Shown one piece after another: positions 10,129-19,798 of a DNA stretch of 64,000 nt. The notes beneath the pieces were generated by a model that was given only the letters and a program-made list of their open reading frames with translations, ran no database searches and had not been told where the DNA came from. Both the position numbers and the translations under genes were made by a program. Within the stretch, counting starts at the first letter, position 1. The number at the start of each line of letters is the position of its first letter. This DNA is from Aeromonas allosaccharophila (GTDB taxonomy: Bacteria > Pseudomonadota > Gammaproteobacteria > Enterobacterales > Aeromonadaceae), in assembly GCF_000819685.1 (NCBI RefSeq), contig NZ_CDBR01000091.1:62001-126000 (forward strand), written 5' to 3'.

Positions 10129-10605
10129 TCAGAGCATCTCGCGGATCTGCTCGGCCAGGTTCTCCGGTTTAGCCTGGGGGGCGAAGCGGTCCACCACATT
10201 ACCCTCCTGGTCGATCAGGAACTTGGTGAAGTTCCATTTGACGTTTTCCAGCCCCAGAAAACCCGGTTTCTGTTTTTTAAGCCACTGGTAGAAGGGGTGG
10301 GCATGCTCGCCGTTGACATCGCACTTGGCCATGATGGGGAAGGTGACCGGATAGTCGATGGAGCAGAAGCGGGCAATTTCGTCCGCATCCCCCGGCTCCT
10401 GATTGCCAAACTGGTTGCAGGGGAAGCCCAGGATCACCAGCCCCTTGGGGCCGAGTTCCCGATAGAGGGCTTCCAGCCCTTCATATTGTGGGGTAAAGCC
10501 GCAGCGACTGGCGACATTGACCACCAGCACCACCTTGCCCGCCAGTTGGGCCAGCGGATAGGGGGTGCCATCCAGTCGTTGCAAAGTGAGATCGGGCAGA
10601 GGCAT
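10129..10605 (-). CDS. gpx: Glutathione peroxidase family protein
   Basis: The 158-residue protein shows the three family signatures: VNVASRCGFTPQY with the peroxidatic cysteine C35, LGFPCNQFGNQEPG, and KWNFTKFLID. The active residue is cysteine, not selenocysteine. Such bacterial enzymes (E. coli BtuE type) reduce hydrogen and lipid peroxides, often using thioredoxin as well as glutathione. There is no signal peptide, so it is cytoplasmic. It reads away from the oxygenase gene at 10942, with which it shares the intergenic region. Confidence 0.95.
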   Translation of the reverse strand: MPLPDLTLQRLDGTPYPLAQLAGKVVLVVNVASRCGFTPQYEGLEALYRELGPKGLVILGFPCNQFGNQEPGDADEIARFCSIDYPVTFPIMAKCDVNGEHAHPFYQWLKKQKPGFLGLENVKWNFTKFLIDQEGNVVDRFAPQAKPENLAEQIREML

Positions 10606-10941
10606 AAGCAGATCCTTCTATTGGTTGTCCGTGAGGTGTTCGGTCGGTTGTGGCGATAAGTGCCAGATGAACGGCATGATGGTACAGGAGTACGGTATCG
10701 GTTGGCTCTTTGTGCGGCAAGAGACCCGCACTCTCTCTTCTCCTTGATTGCAAGGGCCATCACAGTTTCGACAGCCAATACGCCGTCCGGTGGGGCGGGT
10801 TCACAACTGGCGACAAAAAGCGGGGAAGCGGGCGACAAATCGCGTATTGATGGTGGGACTTCTCAAGAGAAGCAAACCGGTTTGTGACTTGGCCGGTAAG
10901 TCGCTAAAAAGCGCCCTCTCTCCACTCATTGTGAGCCAATC
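10606..10941. other. Divergent intergenic region, no gene seen
   Basis: These 336 bases hold the upstream regions of the glutathione peroxidase (minus) and the oxygenase (plus). I see two GCGACAAA copies about 20 bases apart (near 10811 and 10831) but no clear promoter, tRNA or convincing small gene. The short open frames here do not resemble any protein I know. Confidence 0.5.
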
Positions 10942-11550
10942 TTGGACTATCAAGCTGCCATGGATGCCATTTACACCCGGGGATGGGTGATAGTGGATGA
11001 TTTTTTGACCGCCGCCGAGGTGGATGCCCTCAAAGCCTGTTTGCCAGGCGAATGGCAACCGGCCGGGATCGGCCGTGACGCCCTTCATCAGGGCAATCCC
11101 GATATTCGCCGTGACCAGATCCACTGGCTGGAGCCCTCACTCGGGGCGCCGGTGGCCGACTACCTCGCCCGGATGGAGTCCCTGCGTCTTGCCGCCAACC
11201 GGATGTTGATGCTGGGGTTGTTTGACTACGAGGCCCACTTTGCCCGCTACCGCAGCGGCGATTTTTACGCCACCCATCGCGATGCTTTTGCTGGTCGCTC
11301 CAACCGCCGCCTGACCTCGGTCTTCTACCTCAACAACGACTGGCAACCGGAAGCCGGTGGGCTGCTGCGCTTCTATGACAACGACGAGCAGTTTCTGATG
11401 GATGTCAGTCCCAAGGGGGGGCGGCTGGTGCTGTTTCTCTCCGAGGAGTTTCCCCACGAGGTGCTGCCGGCCAACCGCGAGCGCTACAGCATCGCCGGCT
11501 GGTTTCGGGTCAATGGCAACGGCATGGGAAGGGTCGATCCGCCGCGCTGA
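10942..11550 (+). CDS. 2-oxoglutarate/Fe(II)-dependent oxygenase family protein
   Basis: The protein is 202 residues from a TTG at 10942; the ATG at 10960 would give 196, and neither start has a strong ribosome site. The iron ligands are visible as HRDAF (H-x-D) and the distal histidine in EEFPHEV, followed by an arginine in NRERYSIAGWF that should hold 2-oxoglutarate. Between them lies LTSVFYLNNDWQPEAGGLLRFY, typical of the prolyl-4-hydroxylase-like 2OG-Fe(II) superfamily. The substrate is unknown; related proteins hydroxylate protein side chains. It stands alone, divergent from the peroxidase. Confidence 0.85.
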   Translation: MDYQAAMDAIYTRGWVIVDDFLTAAEVDALKACLPGEWQPAGIGRDALHQGNPDIRRDQIHWLEPSLGAPVADYLARMESLRLAANRMLMLGLFDYEAHFARYRSGDFYATHRDAFAGRSNRRLTSVFYLNNDWQPEAGGLLRFYDNDEQFLMDVSPKGGRLVLFLSEEFPHEVLPANRERYSIAGWFRVNGNGMGRVDPPR

Positions 11551-11754
11551 GGGGCAATGTGTCCCGATTTTGACACAGGGGAGACTTTTCACTGCAAGAA
11601 GTGGGGTCATGGGTCTCCCATCAGCTGACAAGGGTTGATCTCCCTTGCTACACTGGCGCGCACTTATGTTCGTATCTGGCTTCGTCCGGTTTTTATGGTG
11701 GTTGGCTTATCAAATGGTCATGACGAGGCCGCTTTTCCCAAGGGATCACATCTA

Positions 11755-12744
11755 ATGAAGAACATGCATGTCTTGCTGCTGTGCGGCGGCGGTGGCTCCG
11801 AGCACGAGGTTTCTCTGCGCAGCGCCAATTTCCTCGAGCAACAACTGGGCCTTTTGCCCAGTGTCGAAGTGACCCGCGTCGAGATGTTCGCCGATCGCTG
11901 GCTCAGTGCCGATGGCCGTGAGTGCAAGCTGGGGCTCGACAAGCTGCTCTCGTTTGACAGCGTGGCCCGTCCGGTGGATTACGTGGTGCCCTGCATCCAC
12001 GGCTACCCGGGTGAGACCGGCGATCTGCAATCCTTCCTCGAACTGGCCGGATTGCCTTATCTCGGTTGCGATGCCGAGGCGAGCAAGATCTGCTTCAACA
12101 AGATCAGCACCAAACTGTGGCTCACCGCCATCGGCATTCCCAACACCCCTTACCTGTTCCTGACCGAGCAGAACGATGCGGCGCTCGCCGAGGCGAAAGC
12201 TGCGCTGGCCAAGTGGGGCAAGGTCTTTATCAAGGCGGCCTCCCAGGGCTCTTCCGTTGGCTGCTACTCTGCCAGCAACGAAGCAGACTTGGTGAAAGGC
12301 ATTGCCGATGCTTTCGGTTACTCCGAGCAGGTTCTGATCGAGAAAGCGGTCAAGCCGCGCGAGCTGGAAGTGGCGGTTTACCAGTACGGTGACGAGCTGG
12401 TGGCCACTTACCCGGGCGAGATCTGCGTGCCGCAGGACAAGTTCTACACCTATGAAGAGAAGTACAGCAGCGCCAGCCACACCGAGACCAGCCTCAAGGC
12501 ACAAGGGCTGACCCAGGCGCAGGCCGATGCTATCCACGAGTATGCCCTCAAGGCATTCCGTCAGCTGAAACTGACCCATCTGTCGCGCATCGACTTCTTC
12601 CTGACCGAGGAAGGCGAGATCCTGCTGAACGAAATCAACACCTTCCCGGGCATGACTTCCATCTCCATGTTCCCGAAACTGCTGGAGCATCACGGTCACC
12701 GCTTCGCTGACTACCTTGAGCTGATCCTGCGCAAGGCCAGCTAA
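11755..12744 (+). CDS. ddl: D-alanine--D-alanine ligase
   Basis: The start at 11755 (MKNMHVLLLCGGGGSEHEVSL) has AAGGGA nine bases upstream and gives 329 residues; a longer frame from 11635 adds an implausible leader. The ATP-grasp features are present: GGGGSEHEVS at the N-terminus, the serine-rich loop KAASQGSSVGC, RIDFFLTEEG and LNEINTFPGMTSISMFP. It joins two D-alanines for peptidoglycan precursors in the cytoplasm. It is outside the mra/fts cluster, so it corresponds to the stand-alone DdlA-type copy. A strong terminator follows. Confidence 0.95.
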   Translation: MKNMHVLLLCGGGGSEHEVSLRSANFLEQQLGLLPSVEVTRVEMFADRWLSADGRECKLGLDKLLSFDSVARPVDYVVPCIHGYPGETGDLQSFLELAGLPYLGCDAEASKICFNKISTKLWLTAIGIPNTPYLFLTEQNDAALAEAKAALAKWGKVFIKAASQGSSVGCYSASNEADLVKGIADAFGYSEQVLIEKAVKPRELEVAVYQYGDELVATYPGEICVPQDKFYTYEEKYSSASHTETSLKAQGLTQAQADAIHEYALKAFRQLKLTHLSRIDFFLTEEGEILLNEINTFPGMTSISMFPKLLEHHGHRFADYLELILRKAS

Positions 12745-12783
12745 GTGTGCTCTCCCGTTCATGGGAGTGAAGGATGACTCAAT

Positions 12784-12815
12784 AAAAATCCCCGCCAACT
12801 GGCGGGGATTTTTTA
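12784..12815. terminator. Strong terminator between ddl and xseA
   Basis: A 13-bp stem AAAAATCCCCGCC / GGCGGGGATTTTT with a four-base loop can act on both convergent transcripts. Confidence 0.95.
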
Positions 12816-12882
12816 TACAGGTATGACCGGGGCACCAGCTGCCAGTGAGGCGCTGCGCCGGGTCGCGGCTCAAGAACGCGGG

Positions 12883-14250
12883 TTACGGCTTAATTCCCTC
12901 GACCCGCACCTGCAGGCTGCCTTGCGCCAGGGTGGTGATAAGCTGGTCGCCACTGCTGACCTGATCGGCGCGGCTGATGACTTCGCCGCGCGGAGTGCGG
13001 GTGATGGAGTAGCCGCGGCCCAGGGTGGCGAGCGGGCTCACCCCGTCGAGGCGGGCGGTGAGCATGGCGAGGCGGTGACTAGCAAGGTCTTGCCGCTTGG
13101 CAATCAGAGCATAGAGCCGCTCCTCGGCCAGCTGGTGGCGGCGCTTGCCAGCTGCCAATAGGCGCTCCGGACTCTTGCCCTGCAGGCGCAGCTCAAGGTT
13201 GGTGAGGCGCCGCTCACCCTGATGCAGCCGCTGGCGCAATAGCTGCTGCAAACGGCTAGAGAGTTCGTCGAGGCGCTGGGATTGTTGCTCCAGCCGCCGC
13301 TTCGGATCCTGATGGTCGAGCCGTTTTTGCAGCAGGATGAAATCGTGACGGGCGGCGGTCTGGCGGCGACTCATCGCCTGCAGCAGTCGCTGCTTGAGAT
13401 GGGCGAGGCGCTGGATGCGGGCCTGATTGTCCGGCGCCACCAGTTCGGCGGCCGCCGACGGGGTTGGGGCGCGCAAGTCGGCGGCAAAGTCGCTGATGGT
13501 GACATCCACCTCGTGGCCCACCGCGCTGATAACCGGAATGGCGGAGTGGGCAATGGCGCGCGCTACCGCCTCTTCGTTAAAGCACCAGAGATCTTCGAGC
13601 GACCCGCCACCGCGGCCGACGATCAGCACATCCACCTCGGCGCGCTGGTTCGCTTTGGCTATCGCCGCGACGATCTGGCTGATGGCGGCGCTCCCTTGCA
13701 CCTGGGTCGGATAGATAAAGACCGGCAGATCCGGGGCGCGGCGTTTAAGCACCGTCAGCATATCGTGCAAAGCCGCGCCAGTGGCGGAGGTGATGAGGCC
13801 CACCGCGCGCGGTTCGCGGGGCAGCGGCCGCTTGCGGCTCTCGTCAAACAGCCCTTCGGCCCCGAGGCGGCGCTTGAGCTCTTCAAAACGCAGCGCCAGC
13901 ACGCCGTCGCCAGCGGGTTGCATCGACTCGATGATCAGCTGGTAGTCGCCGCGCGGCTCATAGAGGGAGACCCGCGCCTGCACCAGCACCTGCATGCCAT
14001 CCTGCGGGCGGAAGGCCACCCGCCGGTTGTTGCCCTTGAACATGGCGCAGCGCACCTGCGCCGACATGTCCTTAAGCGAGAAATACCAGTGGCCGGAGCT
14101 TGGCATCGCCAGATTGGAGAGCTCGCCGGTCAGCCACACCAGCCCCAGATCCTGCTCCAGGATCATGCGCACGGCGCTGTTGAGGCGGGTGACGGTAAAG
14201 ACCTGCTGCTCGCGGCCGTTCGCCGTACTGGATGGAGTAAATCGGTTCAA
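12883..14250 (-). CDS. xseA: Exodeoxyribonuclease VII large subunit
   Basis: The 455-residue protein starts with an OB-fold DNA-binding domain (VFTVTRLNSAVRMILEQDLG, GELSNL, GHWYFSLKD). The catalytic region follows with GLITSATGAALHD, VGRGGGSLEDLW and SAVGHEVDVTISDFAADLRAPTPSAAAEL. A helical, arginine- and glutamine-rich coiled-coil segment and a short C-terminal domain ending in RGYSITRTP complete it. With XseB it degrades single-stranded DNA in mismatch repair and crosslink tolerance. In many relatives xseA and guaB are direct divergent neighbours; here a cytochrome b561 gene lies between them. Confidence 0.97.
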   Translation of the reverse strand: MNRFTPSSTANGREQQVFTVTRLNSAVRMILEQDLGLVWLTGELSNLAMPSSGHWYFSLKDMSAQVRCAMFKGNNRRVAFRPQDGMQVLVQARVSLYEPRGDYQLIIESMQPAGDGVLALRFEELKRRLGAEGLFDESRKRPLPREPRAVGLITSATGAALHDMLTVLKRRAPDLPVFIYPTQVQGSAAISQIVAAIAKANQRAEVDVLIVGRGGGSLEDLWCFNEEAVARAIAHSAIPVISAVGHEVDVTISDFAADLRAPTPSAAAELVAPDNQARIQRLAHLKQRLLQAMSRRQTAARHDFILLQKRLDHQDPKRRLEQQSQRLDELSSRLQQLLRQRLHQGERRLTNLELRLQGKSPERLLAAGKRRHQLAEERLYALIAKRQDLASHRLAMLTARLDGVSPLATLGRGYSITRTPRGEVISRADQVSSGDQLITTLAQGSLQVRVEGIKP

Positions 14251-14540
14251 TGGCGTACCTGTGGTCTGCTCCGGCGGGGCCGGGATAAAACGGTGGCCGC
14301 TATCTTAACCCGAAACAGGGGGAGGGCGTTAAGCAGGAGGCGCCAGCAGCAGAAAAGCAAGATTGGAAACGCTGCCGTTTATTCGGGCAGGCAGTATAGC
14401 TCCCGATAAAAGCCCTCGTGCTTGCCTGCATCTGGCCAAGTCGCGGCTTGCCTAGATGCCGTTGATTTCTCAGGTGCTGCTGATGTTCACGGCGCCACTA
14501 TCTTGACCAACGTTTACTCGCCCCCTGTTTGGAGTAGCTT

Positions 14541-15092
14541 ATGAATCCCTCAATCCGCTTAAGTTTGACGACCCGTTTGCTGCACTGGTCGGTTGCCTTG
14601 CTGATGATTGGCCTGACCCTTGTGGGCTATCTGATGGTTAAATTTGAAATATGGGATCTCTATGCCCTGCATAAATCTCTGGGGGTGATTGCACTGATCT
14701 TGATCCTGCCCCGCGCCATTCTCCGCCTTGTTAAAGGGTGGCCTGAGCCTGTTCGTCAATATCCTGTTTACGAGGCATTGGCAGCCAGGGCGATCCACTG
14801 GGGTTTGCTGATTTCAACGCTGCTTATTCCGGTGTCCGGTCTCTGTTATTCCGCAGCGGCTGGCCGAGGAGTCGCGATATTTGGCTGGTCTATTATCCCG
14901 ATGAATCCAGATATCCATGATCCTGCCAACGTGATTCCATTCAGTGAATCCGTTCGGGATATGGCTCACACAGTCCATATATATGTGCCATGTATCATGC
15001 TGGCATTTTTGCTGGTGCACATTGTCGGAGCGTTGAAACATCATCTGCTGGATAAAGATAATACCTTGCTGCGGATGGTGGGGCGAAAATAA
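14541..15092 (+). CDS. Cytochrome b561 family membrane protein
   Basis: The 183-residue protein has four predicted membrane helices. Histidines suited as b-heme ligands lie in LLHWSVALL near the N-terminus, LYALHKSLGV, the HTVHIYV stretch and LLVHIVGALKHH. The sequence matches the CybB/YodB family of di-heme membrane cytochromes that oxidise ubiquinol, in some cases passing electrons to superoxide. GGAG lies a few bases before the ATG. Base composition is lower in GC than the flanking xseA and guaB, and it interrupts their usual adjacency, which suggests a later insertion of this gene. Confidence 0.9.
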   Translation: MNPSIRLSLTTRLLHWSVALLMIGLTLVGYLMVKFEIWDLYALHKSLGVIALILILPRAILRLVKGWPEPVRQYPVYEALAARAIHWGLLISTLLIPVSGLCYSAAAGRGVAIFGWSIIPMNPDIHDPANVIPFSESVRDMAHTVHIYVPCIMLAFLLVHIVGALKHHLLDKDNTLLRMVGRK

Positions 15093-15534
15093 TAAAGAGA
15101 GGCACCCCTTGTTGTGCCGGGAAATATATATTGGTAGCGGGCGAAATTTATTATTCAGACTGAGCAAAGGAGATTGAGGGGAGAATGATACCGGTGCGAG
15201 TGTTCACCGCGAGGGCAAGAGACAATACAAGGACACAAGACAAGGGGAGGGGGGCAGAAGCCGCTTGCCCCTGAGCCCCTGTCGACCATTCCTTTGCATG
15301 GGGGTTGCGCTGCGTCGGCACCTACCGGTTTTGCATAAATCACCGGCTAGCCAACTCTTTTGCCCCGAAATGGCGCTTTTCGTACTGATAATCTTGGTTT
15401 TTTGGCGTTTTGGCCGCCTAAAAGAGGGCTATGCCATAAAAAATTCAAAAAACTTCTTTACCAGTGACCAATGCGTGAGTAAACTTCGTCGGCAATATTT
15501 TACACCCCCACTTCCTCAACGGTGAGATATTGCC
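15093..15534. other. Leader region between cytochrome b561 and guaB
   Basis: These 442 bases are AT-richer than the surroundings near guaB. A hairpin GGCAC / GTGCC without a T run follows the cytochrome gene. A 29-codon frame at 15185-15274 has a GGGGAGA ribosome-site-like sequence but no recognisable product. The guaB promoter must lie here, since xseA is not adjacent; I could not assign -35/-10 or a PurR site with confidence. GGTGAG at 15521-15526 is the guaB ribosome site. Confidence 0.5.
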
Positions 15535-16998
15535 ATGCTCAGGATTGCCAAAGAAGCGTTAACCTTCGACGATGTACTGTTGGTTCCCGCCCACTCCGAA
15601 GTTCTTCCCAATACTGCCGATCTGCGTACCAAGCTGACCTCCGCCATCAGCTTGAACATCCCGATGATCTCCGCTGCCATGGACACAGTGACCGAAGCCC
15701 GTCTGGCTATCGCACTGGCCCAGGAAGGCGGTATCGGCTTTATCCACAAGAACATGTCCATCGAGCAGCAGGCTGCCGAAGTGCGCAAGGTCAAGAAGTA
15801 CGAGAGCGGCGTGGTCACTGACCCCGTCACCGTGCGCCCTGACATGACCATCGCCCAAATCAAGGAGCTGAGCCACAAGAATGGCTTCGCCGGTTACCCC
15901 GTGGTGACTGACGGCAATCAGCTGGTCGGTATCATCACCGGCCGTGACGTACGCTTCGTGATTGACCTCTCCCAGACCGTTGAACAGATCATGACCCAGA
16001 AAGTTCGTCTGGTCACCGTGCGTGAAGGGGCTCCTCGTGAAGAGGTGGTTGCCCTGATGCAAAAGCACCGTATCGAAAAAGTGCTGGTGGTGAACGGCGA
16101 CTTCAAACTCAAGGGCATGATCACCGTTAAAGATTTCCAGAAAGCCGAGCGCAAGCCGCACGCCTGTAAAGATGACAAGGGGCGTCTGCGGGTCGGTGCT
16201 GCGGTCGGTGCCGGTGCCGGCAACGAAGAGCGCGTCGCTGCGCTGGTGGAAGCCGGTGTTGACGTGCTGCTGATCGACTCCTCCCACGGCCACTCCCAAG
16301 GCGTACTGGATCGCATCAAGGCTACTCGCGACGCCTATCCGGATCTTCAGATCATCGGTGGCAACGTTGCTACCGCCGCGGGCGCCAAGGCGCTGGCTGC
16401 AGCCGGTGTCAACGCCGTCAAGGTCGGTATCGGCCCGGGCTCCATCTGTACTACCCGTATCGTGACCGGCGTGGGCGTGCCCCAGATCACTGCCATCTCC
16501 GACGCCGTTGACGCGCTGGAAGGCACCGGTATTCCGGTTATCGCCGATGGCGGTATCCGCTTCTCCGGCGACATCGCCAAGGCCATTGCCGCGGGCGCCA
16601 GCTGCGTCATGGTAGGTTCCATGTTCGCCGGTACTGAAGAAGCGCCGGGCGAGATCGAGCTCTATCAGGGTCGCTCCTTCAAATCCTACCGTGGTATGGG
16701 TTCCTTGGGTGCTATGTCCAAAGGCTCCAGCGACCGCTACTTCCAGACCGACAACGCCGCCGACAAGCTGGTGCCGGAAGGCATCGAAGGTCGCGTGCCG
16801 TACAAGGGTCGCCTCAAAGAGATCATCCACCAGCAGATGGGCGGCCTGCGCTCCTCCATGGGCCTGACCGGCAGCGCCACCATCGACGACATGCGCACCA
16901 AGGCAGAGTTCGTGCGCATCTCCGGCGCCGGGATGAAAGAGTCCCACGTCCACGATGTGACCATTACCAAAGAAGCCCCCAACTATCGGATGGGCTGA
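15535..16998 (+). CDS. guaB: Inosine-5'-monophosphate dehydrogenase
   Basis: The 487-residue protein begins [25 protein letters not shown]. The TIM-barrel catalytic core is split by a pair of CBS domains (about residues 90-205), seen as [15 protein letters not shown] and [16 protein letters not shown]. The active-site loop [13 protein letters not shown] carries the catalytic cysteine, and [19 protein letters not shown] forms the flap. It oxidises IMP to XMP, the committed step to GMP. It lies 84 bases before guaA, with a hairpin plus T run between them that could reduce guaA transcription. Confidence 0.98.
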   Translation: MLRIAKEALTFDDVLLVPAHSEVLPNTADLRTKLTSAISLNIPMISAAMDTVTEARLAIALAQEGGIGFIHKNMSIEQQAAEVRKVKKYESGVVTDPVTVRPDMTIAQIKELSHKNGFAGYPVVTDGNQLVGIITGRDVRFVIDLSQTVEQIMTQKVRLVTVREGAPREEVVALMQKHRIEKVLVVNGDFKLKGMITVKDFQKAERKPHACKDDKGRLRVGAAVGAGAGNEERVAALVEAGVDVLLIDSSHGHSQGVLDRIKATRDAYPDLQIIGGNVATAAGAKALAAAGVNAVKVGIGPGSICTTRIVTGVGVPQITAISDAVDALEGTGIPVIADGGIRFSGDIAKAIAAGASCVMVGSMFAGTEEAPGEIELYQGRSFKSYRGMGSLGAMSKGSSDRYFQTDNAADKLVPEGIEGRVPYKGRLKEIIHQQMGGLRSSMGLTGSATIDDMRTKAEFVRISGAGMKESHVHDVTITKEAPNYRMG

Positions 16999-17000
16999 TA

Positions 17001-17025
17001 AAACGGGGCCCTGCGCCCCGTTTTT
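17001..17025 (+). terminator. Terminator-like hairpin between guaB and guaA
   Basis: A 9-bp stem AAACGGGGC / GCCCCGTTT is followed by five T residues two bases after the guaB stop. Because guaA follows at 17083, it may be partial and set the guaB to guaA ratio, or guaA may have its own promoter. Confidence 0.8.
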
Positions 17026-17082
17026 CCACCCTTTTTTTATCCCGTGCCCTTTGTGACAACATCAGCCTGATGCAGGAATAAA

Positions 17083-18672
<1,590 letters not shown>

Positions 18673-18710
18673 GCGGCGCGCGCCCTTCTGCCCTTCGAGC
18701 ATAAAAATGC

Positions 18711-18736
18711 AAAAAGACGCCCTTGAGGCGTCTTTT
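18711..18736 (+). terminator. Rho-independent terminator after guaA
   Basis: The stem AAAAGACGCC / GGCGTCTTTT has a five-base loop and is followed by T-rich sequence. The stem is nearly the same as the terminator after the stefin gene at 19381. Confidence 0.92.
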
Positions 18737-18795
18737 CTTTTCTCAATCGTTTGCGCCACACATCTTCTTTTTTCGAGCAGCTTTTTCGCCACCTT

Positions 18796-18825
18796 GCCCC
18801 TGTCATATGTGACAGGGGCATTTTT
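18796..18825 (+). terminator. Second terminator after guaA
   Basis: A 10-bp stem GCCCCTGTCA / TGACAGGGGC has a four-base loop and is followed by ATTTTT, 60 bases beyond the first terminator. Confidence 0.88.
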
Positions 18826-19051
18826 GCCATCCCGCACTAGGCTCTCTCATGCCAATTGAGCCCGCTATCAACAGCGGCTCGTGGCTGGGGGGAGGGCTGA
18901 TCCAGTTGCAGATAGCTGCGCAAACGGGCCCATCGTTATCGTGCCAACCGGCAGTGATGACACCCCGGTGGAGACCGGAAACCACTTGAATCAACGGGGC
19001 GCAGCCCGAACGGCCAAACGAGTCGGGATCATAGAGCACGGAGAGTTTGAT

Positions 19052-19324
19052 ATGTCAGAACAAGCAGTGTTGGTGGGTGGATGGACCGCATATCACAAGC
19101 TGACCGCCGAGGATCAGGCGGTATTTGACCAGGCGCTGAAGGGATTTGTCGGGGTGCAGTACGTACCCTTTGAAGTCGCCACTCAAGTGGTGGCTGGCAC
19201 CAACTACCGCTTCAAATGCAAGAGCACTGTGCCGCTTGCCAAACCGATCCATGGCGAAGCCGTGGTGCAGATCTTCAAATCACTGGACGGGGATGCCCAT
19301 ATTACCTCCATTACCCCGATCTGA
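19052..19324 (+). CDS. Small cytoplasmic stefin-type cystatin (putative cysteine protease inhibitor)
   Basis: The 90-residue protein starts MSEQAVLVGGW, with GGAGAG seven bases before the ATG. It carries the signature of cystatins: the N-terminal glycine pair G9-G10 and the first binding hairpin QVVAG (45-49) followed by TNY, as in animal stefins. Length, absence of a signal peptide and absence of a disulfide pattern fit a stefin. The C-terminal hairpin SLDGDAHITSI sits where the third inhibitory loop would be. Cystatins inhibit papain-like proteases, so a bacterial role could be control of an endogenous or host protease. It is monocistronic with its own terminator. Confidence 0.8.
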   Translation: MSEQAVLVGGWTAYHKLTAEDQAVFDQALKGFVGVQYVPFEVATQVVAGTNYRFKCKSTVPLAKPIHGEAVVQIFKSLDGDAHITSITPI

Positions 19325-19714
19325 TAGGGTTGTGGGAAGGGGGAGAGATCTCCTAACTGGTTTGCTCCAGACTCCAGATAAAAGAAAAGACGCCTTAGGG
19401 CGTCTTTTCTTTATCTATGCTCCGGCACTGCTCAGACGTGGTCAGCATTTGTACTTATTGATTTATTTGTTGATCTTGCTCAGGAAACTAACATCATTCT
19501 CTTTTTCTTATCTGTCTCGCTCGTTAATCTCTTTGAGATTGCCGATTGGCAACCCTCTCTTTGAATCACATATGTAGCAGACTAGAAAAGCATATGGTAG
19601 CGGCAAAAAGTGAAAGAGATGAGGTTGTTATCTAGGGGGAATGATAACGGTGGATCCGTTCCATCTAGTTACGCTAGGTGACATAGCCGAGTTCATCCTG
19701 AATGGAGATTAGAT
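19325..19714. other. AT-rich gap at the left edge of the accessory island
   Basis: Base composition drops sharply after the stefin terminator (19381-19412). The region holds an inverted repeat GTTATC-N10-GATAAC around 19627-19648 and GGATCC-centred sequence just after it, possible operators for the island. No integrase, tRNA or recombination site was recognised. A small frame with a good ribosome site starts at 19715. Confidence 0.5.
19381..19412 (+). terminator. Rho-independent terminator after the stefin gene
   Basis: The stem AAAGAAAAGACGCC / GGCGTCTTTTCTTT has a four-base loop. It is nearly identical to the guaA terminator at 18711. Confidence 0.93.
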
Positions 19715-19798
19715 ATGTCACGAAAGAAAAAATTCGGAGTAGATGGAAAATATCATCATCCTAGGGCTGTGCTTGGTTTTGATGGTAAGTATCACTAG
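19715..19798 (+). CDS. Possible 27-residue leader peptide overlapping the TIGR04141-like gene
   Basis: This frame starts ATG with GGAGA eight bases upstream, which is better than the ribosome site of the larger gene it overlaps in another frame. The product is basic (MSRKKKF...) and contains two related heptads, GVDGKYH and GFDGKYH, the second at its very end. I do not recognise it. It could be a real small protein, a leader controlling translation of the downstream gene, or chance. Confidence 0.3.
   Translation: MSRKKKFGVDGKYHHPRAVLGFDGKYH

Larger units (their letters stand above)
18673..19051. other. Gap between guaA and the stefin gene: two terminators and a leader
   Basis: After the two hairpins at 18711-18736 and 18796-18825, about 225 bases remain before the stefin gene. 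An open frame reading into that gene from 18881 has no ribosome site and its extra residues look like non-coding sequence. I assume the stefin promoter lies here but could not mark it. Confidence 0.5.

Noticed and set aside
15185..15274. 29-codon frame before guaB with a ribosome-site-like sequence
   Set aside because: Product is arginine- and alanine-rich with no recognisable feature; kept only as a note in the gap entry.
15251..15275. Hairpin GGGGC...GCCCC before guaB as a riboswitch or terminator
   Set aside because: No T tract and no match to a known purine or GMP-related riboswitch fold that I could recognise.
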